DNA of 55,108 nt from Puniceicoccales bacterium (lineage in GTDB: Bacteria; Verrucomicrobiota; Verrucomicrobiia; Opitutales; UBA953): the NCBI GenBank assembly GCA_031269335.1, contig JAISZI010000083.1:1-55108 (forward strand). The letters run 5' to 3'. Below the pieces are notes generated by a model. It was given only the letters and a program-made list of their open reading frames with translations. It made no database searches and was not told the DNA's origin. Shown one piece after another: positions 1-7,582 of the stretch. Every line of letters starts with the position of its first letter. Position 1 is the stretch's first letter. Made by a program: the position numbers and the translations under genes.

Positions 1-330
1 GCTCCACTGCCGGTTATTCACGTTATCCCCCTTCGGGGGAGTGAGAGTGAAACGAGTGCGGATTACGTTATTCCCCTTCGGGAGATGTGTTGCCGGCTTC
101 GCCCCAAAGGGGCGGTTCCAATTGAGGCATAGGATGAGATGGTGCACCCCGCCCCTTTGGGGCTTCGTTTTTGTGGTTCCCAGATACCCAGGGCGTTGCC
201 TTGGGCTATGTTGGAGCCGTCCCTTTGGGGCTTAGGATACAACGCATCCCCCGGAGGGGGGATAACGTGAACAACTGCCGGTGGAGCGCGAGCACAGCGA
301 GTGCGGAACCGGAGGATCAGCCACCCCAAT
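1..330. repeat. Mosaic palindromic intergenic repeat block 1
   Basis: This stretch has no convincing gene. It is built from short GC-rich palindromes: CCCCC-ttc-GGGGG near 30-40, a CCCAGGGCgttGCC(T)TGGG hairpin at about 187-206, and CCC(T)TTGGGG palindromes at about 105-115, 150-162 and 220-231. It also holds the phrase CCGGTTATTCACGTTATCC at about 11-29, which reappears inverted at about 260-285. The same modules recur near 29.6, 42.2-42.7 and 54.8-55.1 kb. Short ORFs here are palindrome artefacts. Confidence 0.75.
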
Positions 331-360
331 GGGCCGGGCGGTGTAGTTGTCGGTAATGGT

Positions 361-495
361 GAGTTCGATTTTTATAAGTTTTGTGTTGCGTTCAGGAGGC
401 GAATGGTGTCGTGTGCCAGTGTTGAACGAGGGGCGGTTTTTTGTGCCAATGATACCCGCGTTCATCACGCCCTCGGTTTCCCGGGGGCGTTTTTT
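361..495 (+). ncRNA. Candidate small RNA unit A (tandem copy 1) with intrinsic terminator
   Basis: This ~135-bp unit begins GAGTTCGATTTT and ends in a textbook intrinsic terminator. The stem CGCCCTCGG/CCGGGGGCG lies at 468-489 and is followed by six T residues. A diverged copy of the whole unit follows directly at 501-638. No credible ORF fits either copy. The coordinates describe the duplicated DNA; the transcript start is unknown. Expression is inferred only from the terminators and the conservation between copies. It could instead be a duplicated leader or attenuator. Confidence 0.4.
468..495 (+). terminator. Rho-independent terminator of unit A
   Basis: A nine-pair GC-rich stem (468-476 with 481-489, one G-T wobble) has a 4-nt loop and is followed by a T run at 490-495. 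The T run lies on the plus strand only, so termination is of plus-strand transcription. Confidence 0.7.
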
Positions 496-500
496 ATCTG

Positions 501-638
501 GAGTTCGATTTTCATGATTTTTCCCCTTGACGAGGGTGTGAGGATGGTTCTGTGTGCGGGGTGTTGAGCGAGAGGTGGCCTTTCGAGCCAGAGATATCCG
601 CGCTCTTCACGCCCTCGGTTTTCCGGGGGCTTTTTTTT
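501..638 (+). ncRNA. Candidate small RNA unit B (tandem copy 2) with intrinsic terminator
   Basis: This is the second copy of the unit at 361. It shares the GAGTTCGATTTT start, the segments GTGTTGA.CGAG and GATA.CCGCG, and an almost identical terminator (611-638). The interior has drifted while the 5' box, the central patches and the terminator are kept. That pattern is more like selection on an RNA than on a protein. Transcription is not shown by sequence alone. Confidence 0.4.
611..638 (+). terminator. Rho-independent terminator of unit B
   Basis: The stem GCCCTCGG/CCGGGGGC pairs 611-618 with 623-630 around a TTTT loop. An eight-T run follows at 631-638. Confidence 0.72.
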
Positions 639-785
639 GCTCCGGGATGTCGATGGTGTTGAAGAGCTGGCCTTGCTGGTTGACGAGGGCGGTGATGGTG
701 CGGGAGTGGCTGCTGCGCGTGTAGGTTTTGGTGTATTTGCGGATGGGGCGGCCGTCCGCATCGGTGGTGAGTTCGGGCGCGGGTG
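639..785 (-). pseudogene. Remnant of an unknown coding sequence
   Basis: An open minus-strand frame encodes a Thr/Ser-rich stretch with segments such as DADGRPIRKYTKTYTR and LVNQQGQLFNTIDIPE. It then runs into the terminator palindrome of unit B. Upstream the frame enters the small inverted-repeat element at 790-844 and then the tRNA gene, so no plausible N-terminus exists. It reads like the C-terminal end of a larger protein cut off by repeat insertion. I do not recognise the family. Confidence 0.25.
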
Positions 786-789
786 GGGG

Positions 790-844
790 TGGAGTCGCTG
801 TCCGCAGTTTCGCTACACTCCAACGTGGACTGGCGATGCGGACA
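790..844. repeat. Small inverted-repeat element
   Basis: TGGAGT at 790-795 pairs with ACTCCA at 817-822. TGTCCGCA at 799-806 pairs perfectly with TGCGGACA at 837-844. The phrase GCTACACTCCAA is shared with the stronger inverted repeat at 9949-9986, so the two look like members of one dispersed family. Confidence 0.45.
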
Positions 845-986
845 CGGGCGCTCGCTCTTCTGGTTGTTCGCCGATGAATTGGTTCGCGGGAGGTCACGAA
901 TGCTGGTTTCGGCGAGACCGCTTTATCACAAGCGGCGGGGAGCCGCTTTTGTTTTGTTGCTGGGGGATTTGGGACGAAGGGCGAAA

Positions 987-1063
987 TGGTGGGAGTAGCA
1001 GAATTCGAATCTGCGACCTTCTGCATGTCAAGCAGACGCTCTAACCAACTGAGCTATACCCCC
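987..1063 (-). tRNA. tRNA-Val (anticodon GAC)
   Basis: The minus strand folds into a full cloverleaf. The acceptor stem GGGGGTA/TACTCCC is followed by discriminator A and an encoded CCA. The D-arm sequence is AGCTCAGTTGGTTAGAGC. The anticodon stem TCTGC/GCAGA encloses a TTGACAT loop with anticodon GAC, and the T-arm contains GTTCGAA-type sequence (ATTCGAAT). The gene is 77 nt including CCA. It lies about 95 bp downstream of sufD on the same strand. Confidence 0.95.
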
Positions 1064-1157
1064 GAAAAGGGGCGTCACTGTGCGGATGCGGATGAAGAGT
1101 GCAAGAAAAATTATTTGCCGGAGTGCCGGGCAGATTTGTTTTTCGGAACAACTTGAC

Positions 1158-2489
1158 TCACTTTGAGTTGCGCAAGAGTTTTTCCTTCAGAAGGTCGCGT
1201 AAGGCGGCGGCGATATCGTCGTTCCCTGCCTTTTCGATGATTTCCTCGAAGAAGCCGGAGATGAGCAGTTCTCGTGCGACGTCGGAGGGGACGCCGCGTG
1301 ATTGGAGGTAGAACAATTCTTCGTCGTTTATCTGGCTATTGGTTGCGCCGTGGGAGCAACGCACGTCGTTGGCACCGATTTCGAGACCCGGCAGGGAATT
1401 TGCTTCGGCGAAAGGGGAAAGGAGCAAGTTACGGTTCGTTTGGTAGGCGTCGGTTTTTTGGGCGTCGGGTGTGACGCGGATCAAACCCGAGAAAATTGTG
1501 CGCGCCCGGTCGAGGAGGACGTTTTTGTAACGCAGGTCGGAGAAGGTAGTTGGGGCATTGTGAACTTGAAGTGTGCGTTGGTCGAACTCTTGGTTTTCGG
1601 AGGCGATGGAGAGACCGTGGAGGCGGGCACGGGCGCCGCGTCCGTTGAGATGGACGGAGTTTTCCGTGCGCAAGCGTATGCTGCCAAGATTGATAGAAAC
1701 GGAGTGGACGTCGCTGTCTTGCTCGGCGTTGATATTGTCAAACTGATAGGCGAAGGTGCCGTGCCCCCAGTTTTGGACTGCGACGCGGGAGACCTTTGCG
1801 CCGGCGGCGGCGTGCAGACTTGCCGAAGAGATGGCGAGTGCCGTGTCATTTTCGGGTTTATTTGCGAAAAAGAAGTCCACGAGCGAAACGCTGGATTTTT
1901 CGCCTGCGATGACGAGCAGTGTTGGGAAGACGGCTCGTTTGCGTCCTGAAATCCAGTTGTAGGTGACGATGGGGGCGTCCAATTTGACGCCGGCGGGGAC
2001 GATCAGGACGTAGCCGTCTTTCAAATAGGCGTGGTTGAGGGCGAGGAATTTTCTACCGCCGAGGGGCGAGGTTGATTGTTTGAAGAAAAAGCGGGAAAGT
2101 GTTTCGGGGTGGTTTTGGGCGGCTTCTTCAAAAGTCTCTAATATGATGTCTGGTGCGTTGTTACGAAGTTCCGGGGCGCCGGAGCGGATGAGATTTCCGT
2201 TGAAGAAGATGCTGGTTGCGGCGGAGTTTTTGATGAGGTTTGAGCGTTGGAGAAGGGAATGGAGCAGGCGGTCGTTCGGAGGGGTTTTCGTGACGGCGAT
2301 TTTATCGAGGCATGGGCGGTATGGGCTGTTGATGGACGAGAAACGCCATTGCTCGTCGTCTTTTCTGGGGAATGGTTCTTGGTGGAAACGCGCCCATGCG
2401 AGGTGTCTGAACAAGGATAACGACTGAACGGATTCGTTGGTAATTTGTTGCTGTTCAAAGGACTCTGGTTTGATGACACTGACGGACAT
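1158..2489 (-). CDS. sufD: SufD, Fe-S cluster assembly scaffold component
   Basis: This is a 443-residue SufB/SufD-family protein. In the SufBC2D complex SufD supports Fe-S cluster assembly and iron acquisition in the cytoplasm. The C-terminal third carries the family hallmark: a run containing AYQTNRNLLLS, then HGATNSQINDEELFYLQSRG and a short helical tail ending KEKLLRNSK. The length and the lack of Cys-rich SufB features favour SufD. The ATG at 2489 gives a natural N-terminus. It lies 83 bp downstream of lptB on the same strand. No sufB, sufC or sufS is in the window, so the scaffold partners must be encoded elsewhere. SufB is the alternative and less likely. Confidence 0.88.
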   Translation of the reverse strand: MSVSVIKPESFEQQQITNESVQSLSLFRHLAWARFHQEPFPRKDDEQWRFSSINSPYRPCLDKIAVTKTPPNDRLLHSLLQRSNLIKNSAATSIFFNGNLIRSGAPELRNNAPDIILETFEEAAQNHPETLSRFFFKQSTSPLGGRKFLALNHAYLKDGYVLIVPAGVKLDAPIVTYNWISGRKRAVFPTLLVIAGEKSSVSLVDFFFANKPENDTALAISSASLHAAAGAKVSRVAVQNWGHGTFAYQFDNINAEQDSDVHSVSINLGSIRLRTENSVHLNGRGARARLHGLSIASENQEFDQRTLQVHNAPTTFSDLRYKNVLLDRARTIFSGLIRVTPDAQKTDAYQTNRNLLLSPFAEANSLPGLEIGANDVRCSHGATNSQINDEELFYLQSRGVPSDVARELLISGFFEEIIEKAGNDDIAAALRDLLKEKLLRNSK

Positions 2490-2572
2490 ATGATTCGGAA
2501 AAGATGTGTGAAGACCGACGCAGATGCTCTTGTTGGCATCGAATTTAGCAATACTATACCGACGGCGACGGC

Positions 2573-3346
2573 TTACATCTTGAAGTCTTGCCCTAAATAG
2601 AATTGGCGGCTGCGCGGGTCGTTGATGATGGTCGAAGCGGAGCCTTCGATGAAAACCTTGCCCTCGTGGATGAGGTAGGCGCGGTCAACGATGGACAGGG
2701 TTTCGCGCACGTTGTGGTCTGTGATGAGGACGCCGATTTTCTTTTTTTTCAGGTCGCGGATAATGCTTTGGACGTCAGCGACGCTGATGGGGTCAACGCC
2801 GCTGAAAGGTTCGTCGAGCAGCATGAAGCGCGGTTTGAGGGCGAGGGCGCGCGTGATTTCAAGGCGTCGGCGTTCGCCGCCGCTTAATGTGTAGGCGGGT
2901 TGGCGGGCGAGTCGCAGCAAATCAAGTTCGGCGAGCAGCGCGGTGGTGTAAGGGGTGCGAGAGGCAGCGGGCATCGCCATAGTCTCGACGAATGCCATGA
3001 CGTTGTCCCACACGGAGAGTTTTCGGAAAATGGAAGGTTCTTGGGGCAGGTAACCAAGCCCGAGGCGGGAACGTTGCCACATGGGAAGCGTGGTAATTTC
3101 GCGTCCGTCGAGAAACACTTTGCCTCTGGTGGCGGGGACAAGGCCGACGATCATGTAAAACGTGGTGGTCTTGCCTGCGCCATTTGGTCCGAGCAGCCCG
3201 ACAACTTCGCCGGATCTCACGGAAACGCCTACGTCGTGCACCACTTCGCGTTTGGCGTAGGTTTTGCCGAGGTGCTCAGTCGCTACGACGGCATTTCCAC
3301 CTGTGACCGGGGCGATTTCAACAGGGTTGGTGGCGGTGTTTGACAT
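2573..3346 (-). CDS. lptB: LptB, ATPase of the LPS transport ABC complex
   Basis: This 257-residue ABC ATPase would energise extraction of lipopolysaccharide by LptB2FGC at the inner membrane. Walker A is GPNGAGKTTTFYMI (about residue 54). LptB-specific features follow: the Q-loop phrase LPQEPSIFRKLSV, the signature LSGGERRRLEI, Walker B RFMLLDEPFSGVDPISV and the switch ITDHNVRETL. These motifs separate it from SufC even though sufD lies next to it. There is a short N-terminal extension of about 20 residues before the domain. It sits between birA and sufD with 61- and 83-bp gaps. lptA and lptC, often its neighbours, are not here. Confidence 0.95.
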   Translation of the reverse strand: MSNTATNPVEIAPVTGGNAVVATEHLGKTYAKREVVHDVGVSVRSGEVVGLLGPNGAGKTTTFYMIVGLVPATRGKVFLDGREITTLPMWQRSRLGLGYLPQEPSIFRKLSVWDNVMAFVETMAMPAASRTPYTTALLAELDLLRLARQPAYTLSGGERRRLEITRALALKPRFMLLDEPFSGVDPISVADVQSIIRDLKKKKIGVLITDHNVRETLSIVDRAYLIHEGKVFIEGSASTIINDPRSRQFYLGQDFKM

Positions 3347-3407
3347 GTCCTTACGCCATATGGTTCTCGGCGCGTTTTCAATTCAAATACTGCGGCAGCA
3401 GAGCGGG

Positions 3408-4391
3408 TTATTTGCGGTGGAGGGTCGCCTCGCCGGAGTTGAGCGTGTGGATTTTGCCGGAAGCATCGCGCACGCGCAGTGCGCCGGTGGCGGAGATGCC
3501 AAGGGCGACGCCGGTGATTTCGTGTCCCGCGCTACGGGCGGAAACGGTTTTTCCGGCGAGGAAGTCGTGTTGACGCCAGAGCGCGTCAAAATCGGTGCCG
3601 AGACCTTCGCGCACGAAATTTGCGACGGTCTCAAGCACGGTGGCGATGGTTGTGGCAGCGGTTTTGTTTATATCAAGAGGCGCGCCGTGTGCCTCTGACA
3701 GCGAGCCGACGGAGTCGCGCAATTCCGGGGGGAAGTCGTCGCGGCGTCCGTTCACATTGATGCCGATGCCGATAATCATATCGCGCAGGCAATCGGCGTC
3801 CACGTGTGCTTCGGTCAAGATGCCGGCGATTTTTCGTTCGGCGCACATTAGGTCGTTCGGCCATTTTACTTGCAAGGGAAGGGCGGGCGGCGTGCTGAAG
3901 CGGGCGCACAAGCGGAGTCCGGTGGCGAGGGTGACGGATGCCATCTGAGCCGGTGCGAGTTGTGGGCGAAAGGCAAACGACATGTAGAGATTTCCTGCAT
4001 CGCGGCTTTGCCAAACGCGCCCCATTCGCCCTCGACCGTTCGTTTGAATAGAAGAAATTACGACGAAAGGCGTTTGTTCTCCCGCGCTGAGGCGGCGGGC
4101 GGTTTCGTCGTTGGTGCTATCCACTGCGTTGAGGTGATGTATCGGAATGCAGGCGGTGCCGATGCGGCGCAGCCACGCTGTGATAAGACCGCCGTGCGCA
4201 TGGGTGAGGCACGGAACGAGCCGGTAGCCGACGTGCGGGGCGGCGTCAAAGACAACGCCTTGGCGGCGAAGCTGCTGGAGTCGTTCCCAGACACTGACGC
4301 GCGAGATGCCGAGCGTGCGAGCGAGAGCGGAACCGCTTACCGGTGCGCCATCGGCGTCTAAAAACGCATCAAAGATTTTTCCGTTGTCCAT
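3408..4391 (-). CDS. birA: BirA, biotin-protein ligase with N-terminal HTH
   Basis: This is a 327-residue biotin-[acetyl-CoA-carboxylase] ligase, which adenylates biotin and attaches it to the acceptor lysine of biotin carboxyl carrier protein. The N-terminal winged helix (about 1-60) reads GSALARTLGISRVSVWERL, so it may also be a biotin-responsive repressor as in E. coli. The catalytic domain shows GRGRMGRVWQ, LQVKWPNDLM and an SH3-like C-terminal domain. I start at the ATG at 4391, which gives MDNGKIFDAF. The frame stays open upstream, but that extension is Arg-rich, unlike the family, and overlaps the divergent gene's control region. First gene of a birA-lptB-sufD run. Confidence 0.92.
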   Translation of the reverse strand: MDNGKIFDAFLDADGAPVSGSALARTLGISRVSVWERLQQLRRQGVVFDAAPHVGYRLVPCLTHAHGGLITAWLRRIGTACIPIHHLNAVDSTNDETARRLSAGEQTPFVVISSIQTNGRGRMGRVWQSRDAGNLYMSFAFRPQLAPAQMASVTLATGLRLCARFSTPPALPLQVKWPNDLMCAERKIAGILTEAHVDADCLRDMIIGIGINVNGRRDDFPPELRDSVGSLSEAHGAPLDINKTAATTIATVLETVANFVREGLGTDFDALWRQHDFLAGKTVSARSAGHEITGVALGISATGALRVRDASGKIHTLNSGEATLHRK

Positions 4392-4531
4392 GGGCGGCTT
4401 TCTGCGGTGCCTGCGGGCGGGTGGTGCTGCAAGAAAAAAATTCCGTGGAAAATGAGTTGCTAAACGCCGGTGTCCGGTTTTGCTCCCCTGCCTGCAGGTC
4501 CTTTTCTTTTCCTCCTTCCTTTCAGAATCCA

Positions 4532-4975
4532 ATGCCAATGAAAAAGCTCCTTTTACCAGCCGTGTCCGCGGTCACTACAATCGCCTTTTTTTCGGGATGT
4601 GTCACGGAACTTAACGTGGACAATCCCGTTGAAAAGCGGGCGACGTGGAACCAGTTCTTTACTGGAAGCCTTGTTACCAAATACCCCGGCAAGACGATAG
4701 AAGAGGTCTATCAAGCCGCGAACAAGGGGCTTGATCAGGCATACGGTCCTGGTTGCCGCAAGGGCGAAAACCGCCCGATTGGCGAAAATTCAAAACAAGA
4801 GCCTTTCATTGAAATCGTTGCCCGTGTCGTCGGGGACATTCGCGTAACCGTGCATATTACGACGGCGAAGGATCCGAGAGCGGGGAAGGAGTGGACCCAA
4901 GTGACGGTGCAATATGGCGCGGGGAATCTCGGCGAGAGCCAGCGGATTGTCTCGGCTATTTCACGGAATCTTTAA
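4532..4975 (+). CDS. Small putative lipoprotein (DUF3568-like)
   Basis: This 147-residue exported protein starts MPMKKLLLPAVSAV. A hydrophobic stretch leads to FFSGC, a plausible lipobox with Cys as the acylated residue. The mature part is small, with YPGKTIEEVYQAANKGLDQ and then beta-strand-like segments VARVVGDIRVTVHI and TQVTVQYGAGN. This resembles the DUF3568 family of small lipoproteins, whose function is unknown. A frame upstream is open to 4343 but overlaps birA antisense and lacks a signal. It is transcribed divergently from birA and closed by a strong terminator at 5035. Confidence 0.75.
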   Translation: MPMKKLLLPAVSAVTTIAFFSGCVTELNVDNPVEKRATWNQFFTGSLVTKYPGKTIEEVYQAANKGLDQAYGPGCRKGENRPIGENSKQEPFIEIVARVVGDIRVTVHITTAKDPRAGKEWTQVTVQYGAGNLGESQRIVSAISRNL

Positions 4976-5034
4976 GTGGTGCGAAATCTTTGTCCAGTGT
5001 AGTGATTTGTTGTTTTGTTGTGTTAGGGGAAGTG

Positions 5035-5066
5035 GGGGGCGTTCCGGTTGTGGAACGTCCCCTTTT
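5035..5066 (+). terminator. Rho-independent terminator of the DUF3568-like gene
   Basis: The stem GGGGGCGTTCC (5035-5045) pairs with GGAACGTCCCC (5052-5062), with one G-T wobble and a 6-nt loop. TTTT follows at 5063. It sits 60 bp beyond the stop codon. Confidence 0.85.
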
Positions 5067-5142
5067 GCATGTCCATTGCGGCGCGGTTTCCCTTTTTGAA
5101 ACAGACGGGAGCGGGGCAAGGATCGCGGGAATACGGGGAGCG

Positions 5143-6456
5143 CTAAACGCGTGGTTTGGCTGAAAAGACTATTTTGCCGCCCACGATTGTCATGTGCGTG
5201 CGCCCGCGCAAGGGGCGGCCGATGTGTGCGCTGTTGGAGGAGCGGCTTTGGAAGCCGTCCGCCGTTGGTGTCCAGCATTCGTCAGGGGAAAAAAGGGTGA
5301 TGTCGGCGGGTTTGCCAATGGCGAGGCTGCCGGCGTCCAGCCCTAAAACACGGGCAGGGGAACGGGTGAACTTGTCCACGACGAGGGAGAGCGGGAAGGC
5401 GCCGCCCGTCGCGGCGTCGCGGTTGTGGTAAAGTGCTTCGAGGGCGACGGGAAACGCAGTTTCGAGCGCGATTGCGCCGAAGGGGGCGAGGTCGAACTCG
5501 CGGTCTTTTTCGGTAGGAGTCACCGGCGAATGATCGGAGACGATTGCGTCGATGGTGCCGTCGCGCAGGCCTTCGGCGAGTGCGCGGCGGTCGGTCTCTT
5601 CGCGCAGGGGTGCGGCGAGTTTGAAGTTGGTGTCGTAGTCGCGCAACGCCTCATCGGTGAGGAGCAAGTGATCGGCGGCGACCTCTGCGGTAATGGGAAC
5701 GCCGTGTGCCTTGGCGTGGCGGATAAATGCGACGGAGCCGGCGGCGGAGATGTGTTGCAAGTGGAGGCGTGCGCCCGTGAGGCGTGCGAGGAGGAGGTCG
5801 TTTGCCACGACGATTTCCTCGGCGGCGGAGGGGAAGCCGCGCAGCCCGAGTCGCACCGACCAGACGCCTTCGTGCATCACCGCGCCGTGTGTCATGCTGG
5901 TATCTTGACAATGGTCGAAGACGACGAGGTCGAACATTGATGCGTATTCCAATGTGCGTCGTTTCATTTCGTTGTTTTGCAGCCCGTCGCTGCCGTCGGT
6001 CACGGCTACTACGCCGGCTTTTTTCAGCGAGCCGATGGGGGCGAGTTTCTCGCCTTTGTGTCCGATTGTGACTGCGCCTGCGGGGAACACGCGCACGAGG
6101 GATGTTTTGGCGGCTATTTCTTTGACGAGCTGGACGACGCCTACGTTGTCGGCGGGTATCGCATTATTCGGCATTGCCACGAGCGAGGTGAAACCGCCTG
6201 CGGCGGCGGCGCGTGAGCCGCTCGCGATTGTCTCACACGCCGTGTTCCCCGGTTCTCCAAGTCGGGCGTGCAAGTCCACGAAGCCGGGCGCGACGACGAG
6301 GTCGGCGGCGTCTATCACGACGGCTTCGCGTTTCGCCCGTGGCGGAAGGCAATCCGCCAACACGCCATCGAGGACAAAGACATCGCCGGGGGCGTCGCGA
6401 CCCGATTCTGGGTCGATAACACGTCCATTTTTAATCCAAAGAGGAGAGGGATTCAT
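5143..6456 (-). CDS. pyrX: Dihydroorotase homologue, probably non-catalytic (PyrC'/PyrX type)
   Basis: This 437-residue type I dihydroorotase-fold protein lies 28 bp downstream of pyrB. Several active-site residues differ from active enzymes. The metal motif HxHxREPG reads HARLGEPG (residues 63-70), losing the second His and the substrate-binding Arg. The TPHHL segment reads AADHL (260-264), NPPLR reads AAPLR (281-285), and DHAPH reads DHSPV (308-312). H182, H235 and D308 remain. This loss pattern matches the inactive PyrC' subunits known from Pseudomonas, which structurally support a large PyrB assembly. I infer the same role here, so an active PyrC should be encoded elsewhere. The alternative is an enzyme with altered metal content. 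Confidence 0.85.
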   Translation of the reverse strand: MNPSPLWIKNGRVIDPESGRDAPGDVFVLDGVLADCLPPRAKREAVVIDAADLVVAPGFVDLHARLGEPGNTACETIASGSRAAAAGGFTSLVAMPNNAIPADNVGVVQLVKEIAAKTSLVRVFPAGAVTIGHKGEKLAPIGSLKKAGVVAVTDGSDGLQNNEMKRRTLEYASMFDLVVFDHCQDTSMTHGAVMHEGVWSVRLGLRGFPSAAEEIVVANDLLLARLTGARLHLQHISAAGSVAFIRHAKAHGVPITAEVAADHLLLTDEALRDYDTNFKLAAPLREETDRRALAEGLRDGTIDAIVSDHSPVTPTEKDREFDLAPFGAIALETAFPVALEALYHNRDAATGGAFPLSLVVDKFTRSPARVLGLDAGSLAIGKPADITLFSPDECWTPTADGFQSRSSNSAHIGRPLRGRTHMTIVGGKIVFSAKPRV

Positions 6457-6484
6457 GGTGGAGGAGATGGGAAGGGAAGTGAGT

Positions 6485-7486
6485 TTAAGGAGCGGTCTTG
6501 CCGGTGCCAGCGGTGAGGTGGCGTTGTTCGCGCCATGCGGCGGCGCACAGGTGAAGGACAGCCATGCGGACGGCGATGCCGTTGCGCACTTGTTCGAGGA
6601 CGACCGAGTGCGGTCCGTCCGCGATTTCGCTTTCGACCTCGACCCCGCGGTTTATCGGTCCGGGATGCATGATGATGGCGCCCTGTTTCAGCCAGCCCGC
6701 TCGTTCGCGGTTTAACCCAAACATGCTCGTATATTCGCCGAGCGAAGGGAAATGCGTCGTGGTCTGTCGTTCGTGTTGGATGCGCAGCAACATCACGGCG
6801 TCCGCCCCGTCAAGTGCTTCGCGCAAGTCGTGGACGACGCGCACGCTCGGGTAGGTCGTAAAGGTCATGGGGACAAGGGTTGTGGGACCGGCGAGGGTGA
6901 CGCTGGCACCGAGTTTCGCGAGACAGTGGATATTTGAGCGTGCGACGCGTGAGAACAGGATGTCGCCGAGAATGGTAACCTTACGTCCTGCGATAGAACG
7001 CCTTGGACCGGTGCCGAAGTGTTCGCGCAGTGTGTAGGCATCAAGCAATGCCTGTGTCGGGTGTGAGTGCGCACCGTCGCCCGCGTTGATGACGGGGATA
7101 TCCAGCACGCGAGCGAGGTAACTCGCCGCACCGGCGGAGCTGTGGCGCATAATGATCATGTCGGCACCGAGCGCACGCACGTTCAACGCCGTGTCGCGCA
7201 AGGATTCGCCTTTGACCAAGCTGGAGGCGTTTTCCGCGATGGAAATGACGTCGGCGCCGAGGCGTTTTGCCGACACCTCAAACGCCGTGCGCGTGCGCGT
7301 GCTTGGCTCTAAAAACAGGTTGACGACCGTGTGTCCGCGCAGGGACATGAGTTTTTCCCGGCTGTCGAGCGAAGGTTTGAAGACGTCGGCTTGCGCGAAG
7401 ATTCTCTCAATTTCCGAAGATGAAAGAGCCTCGATAGCGACGAGGTCTTTCCGGTTCCATTCGGTTGTCTCGGTGTCGTCTGTCAT
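6485..7486 (-). CDS. pyrB: Aspartate carbamoyltransferase catalytic subunit
   Basis: This is a 333-residue ATCase that condenses carbamoyl phosphate with aspartate, the first committed step of UMP synthesis. The carbamoyl-phosphate loop FLEPSTRTRTAFE, the segment VKGESLRDTALN, and the GDGAHSHPTQALLD loop are intact. I choose the ATG at 7486 (MTDDTETTEW); an upstream in-frame start adds a Cys/Gly-rich tail unlike the family. The ~17-residue lead before the first helix recalls the N-terminal extension that binds the inactive dihydroorotase in Pseudomonas ATCase. That extension is longer, so this is only suggestive. No pyrI regulatory subunit is nearby. nth lies 96 bp upstream on the same strand. 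Confidence 0.95.
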   Translation of the reverse strand: MTDDTETTEWNRKDLVAIEALSSSEIERIFAQADVFKPSLDSREKLMSLRGHTVVNLFLEPSTRTRTAFEVSAKRLGADVISIAENASSLVKGESLRDTALNVRALGADMIIMRHSSAGAASYLARVLDIPVINAGDGAHSHPTQALLDAYTLREHFGTGPRRSIAGRKVTILGDILFSRVARSNIHCLAKLGASVTLAGPTTLVPMTFTTYPSVRVVHDLREALDGADAVMLLRIQHERQTTTHFPSLGEYTSMFGLNRERAGWLKQGAIIMHPGPINRGVEVESEIADGPHSVVLEQVRNGIAVRMAVLHLCAAAWREQRHLTAGTGKTAP

Positions 7487-7582
7487 GTATGGATAAGGAA
7501 AACGCTTCCCGGGGAGGCACACTGAAATTATGCCGCCCCGCAGGCAAACACGAAACATGCCCGGCGAGCTTGCTGCGTGCTG

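Noticed and set aside
2573-3346. SufC as the identity of the ABC ATPase next to sufD
   Set aside because: The Q-loop phrase, FYMIVGL after Walker A and ITDHNVRE are LptB-type.
4392-4538. N-terminal extension of BirA to the upstream start
   Set aside because: The extra residues are Arg/Lys-rich, do not match the family and run through the divergent gene's control region. The ATG at 4391 gives the usual length.
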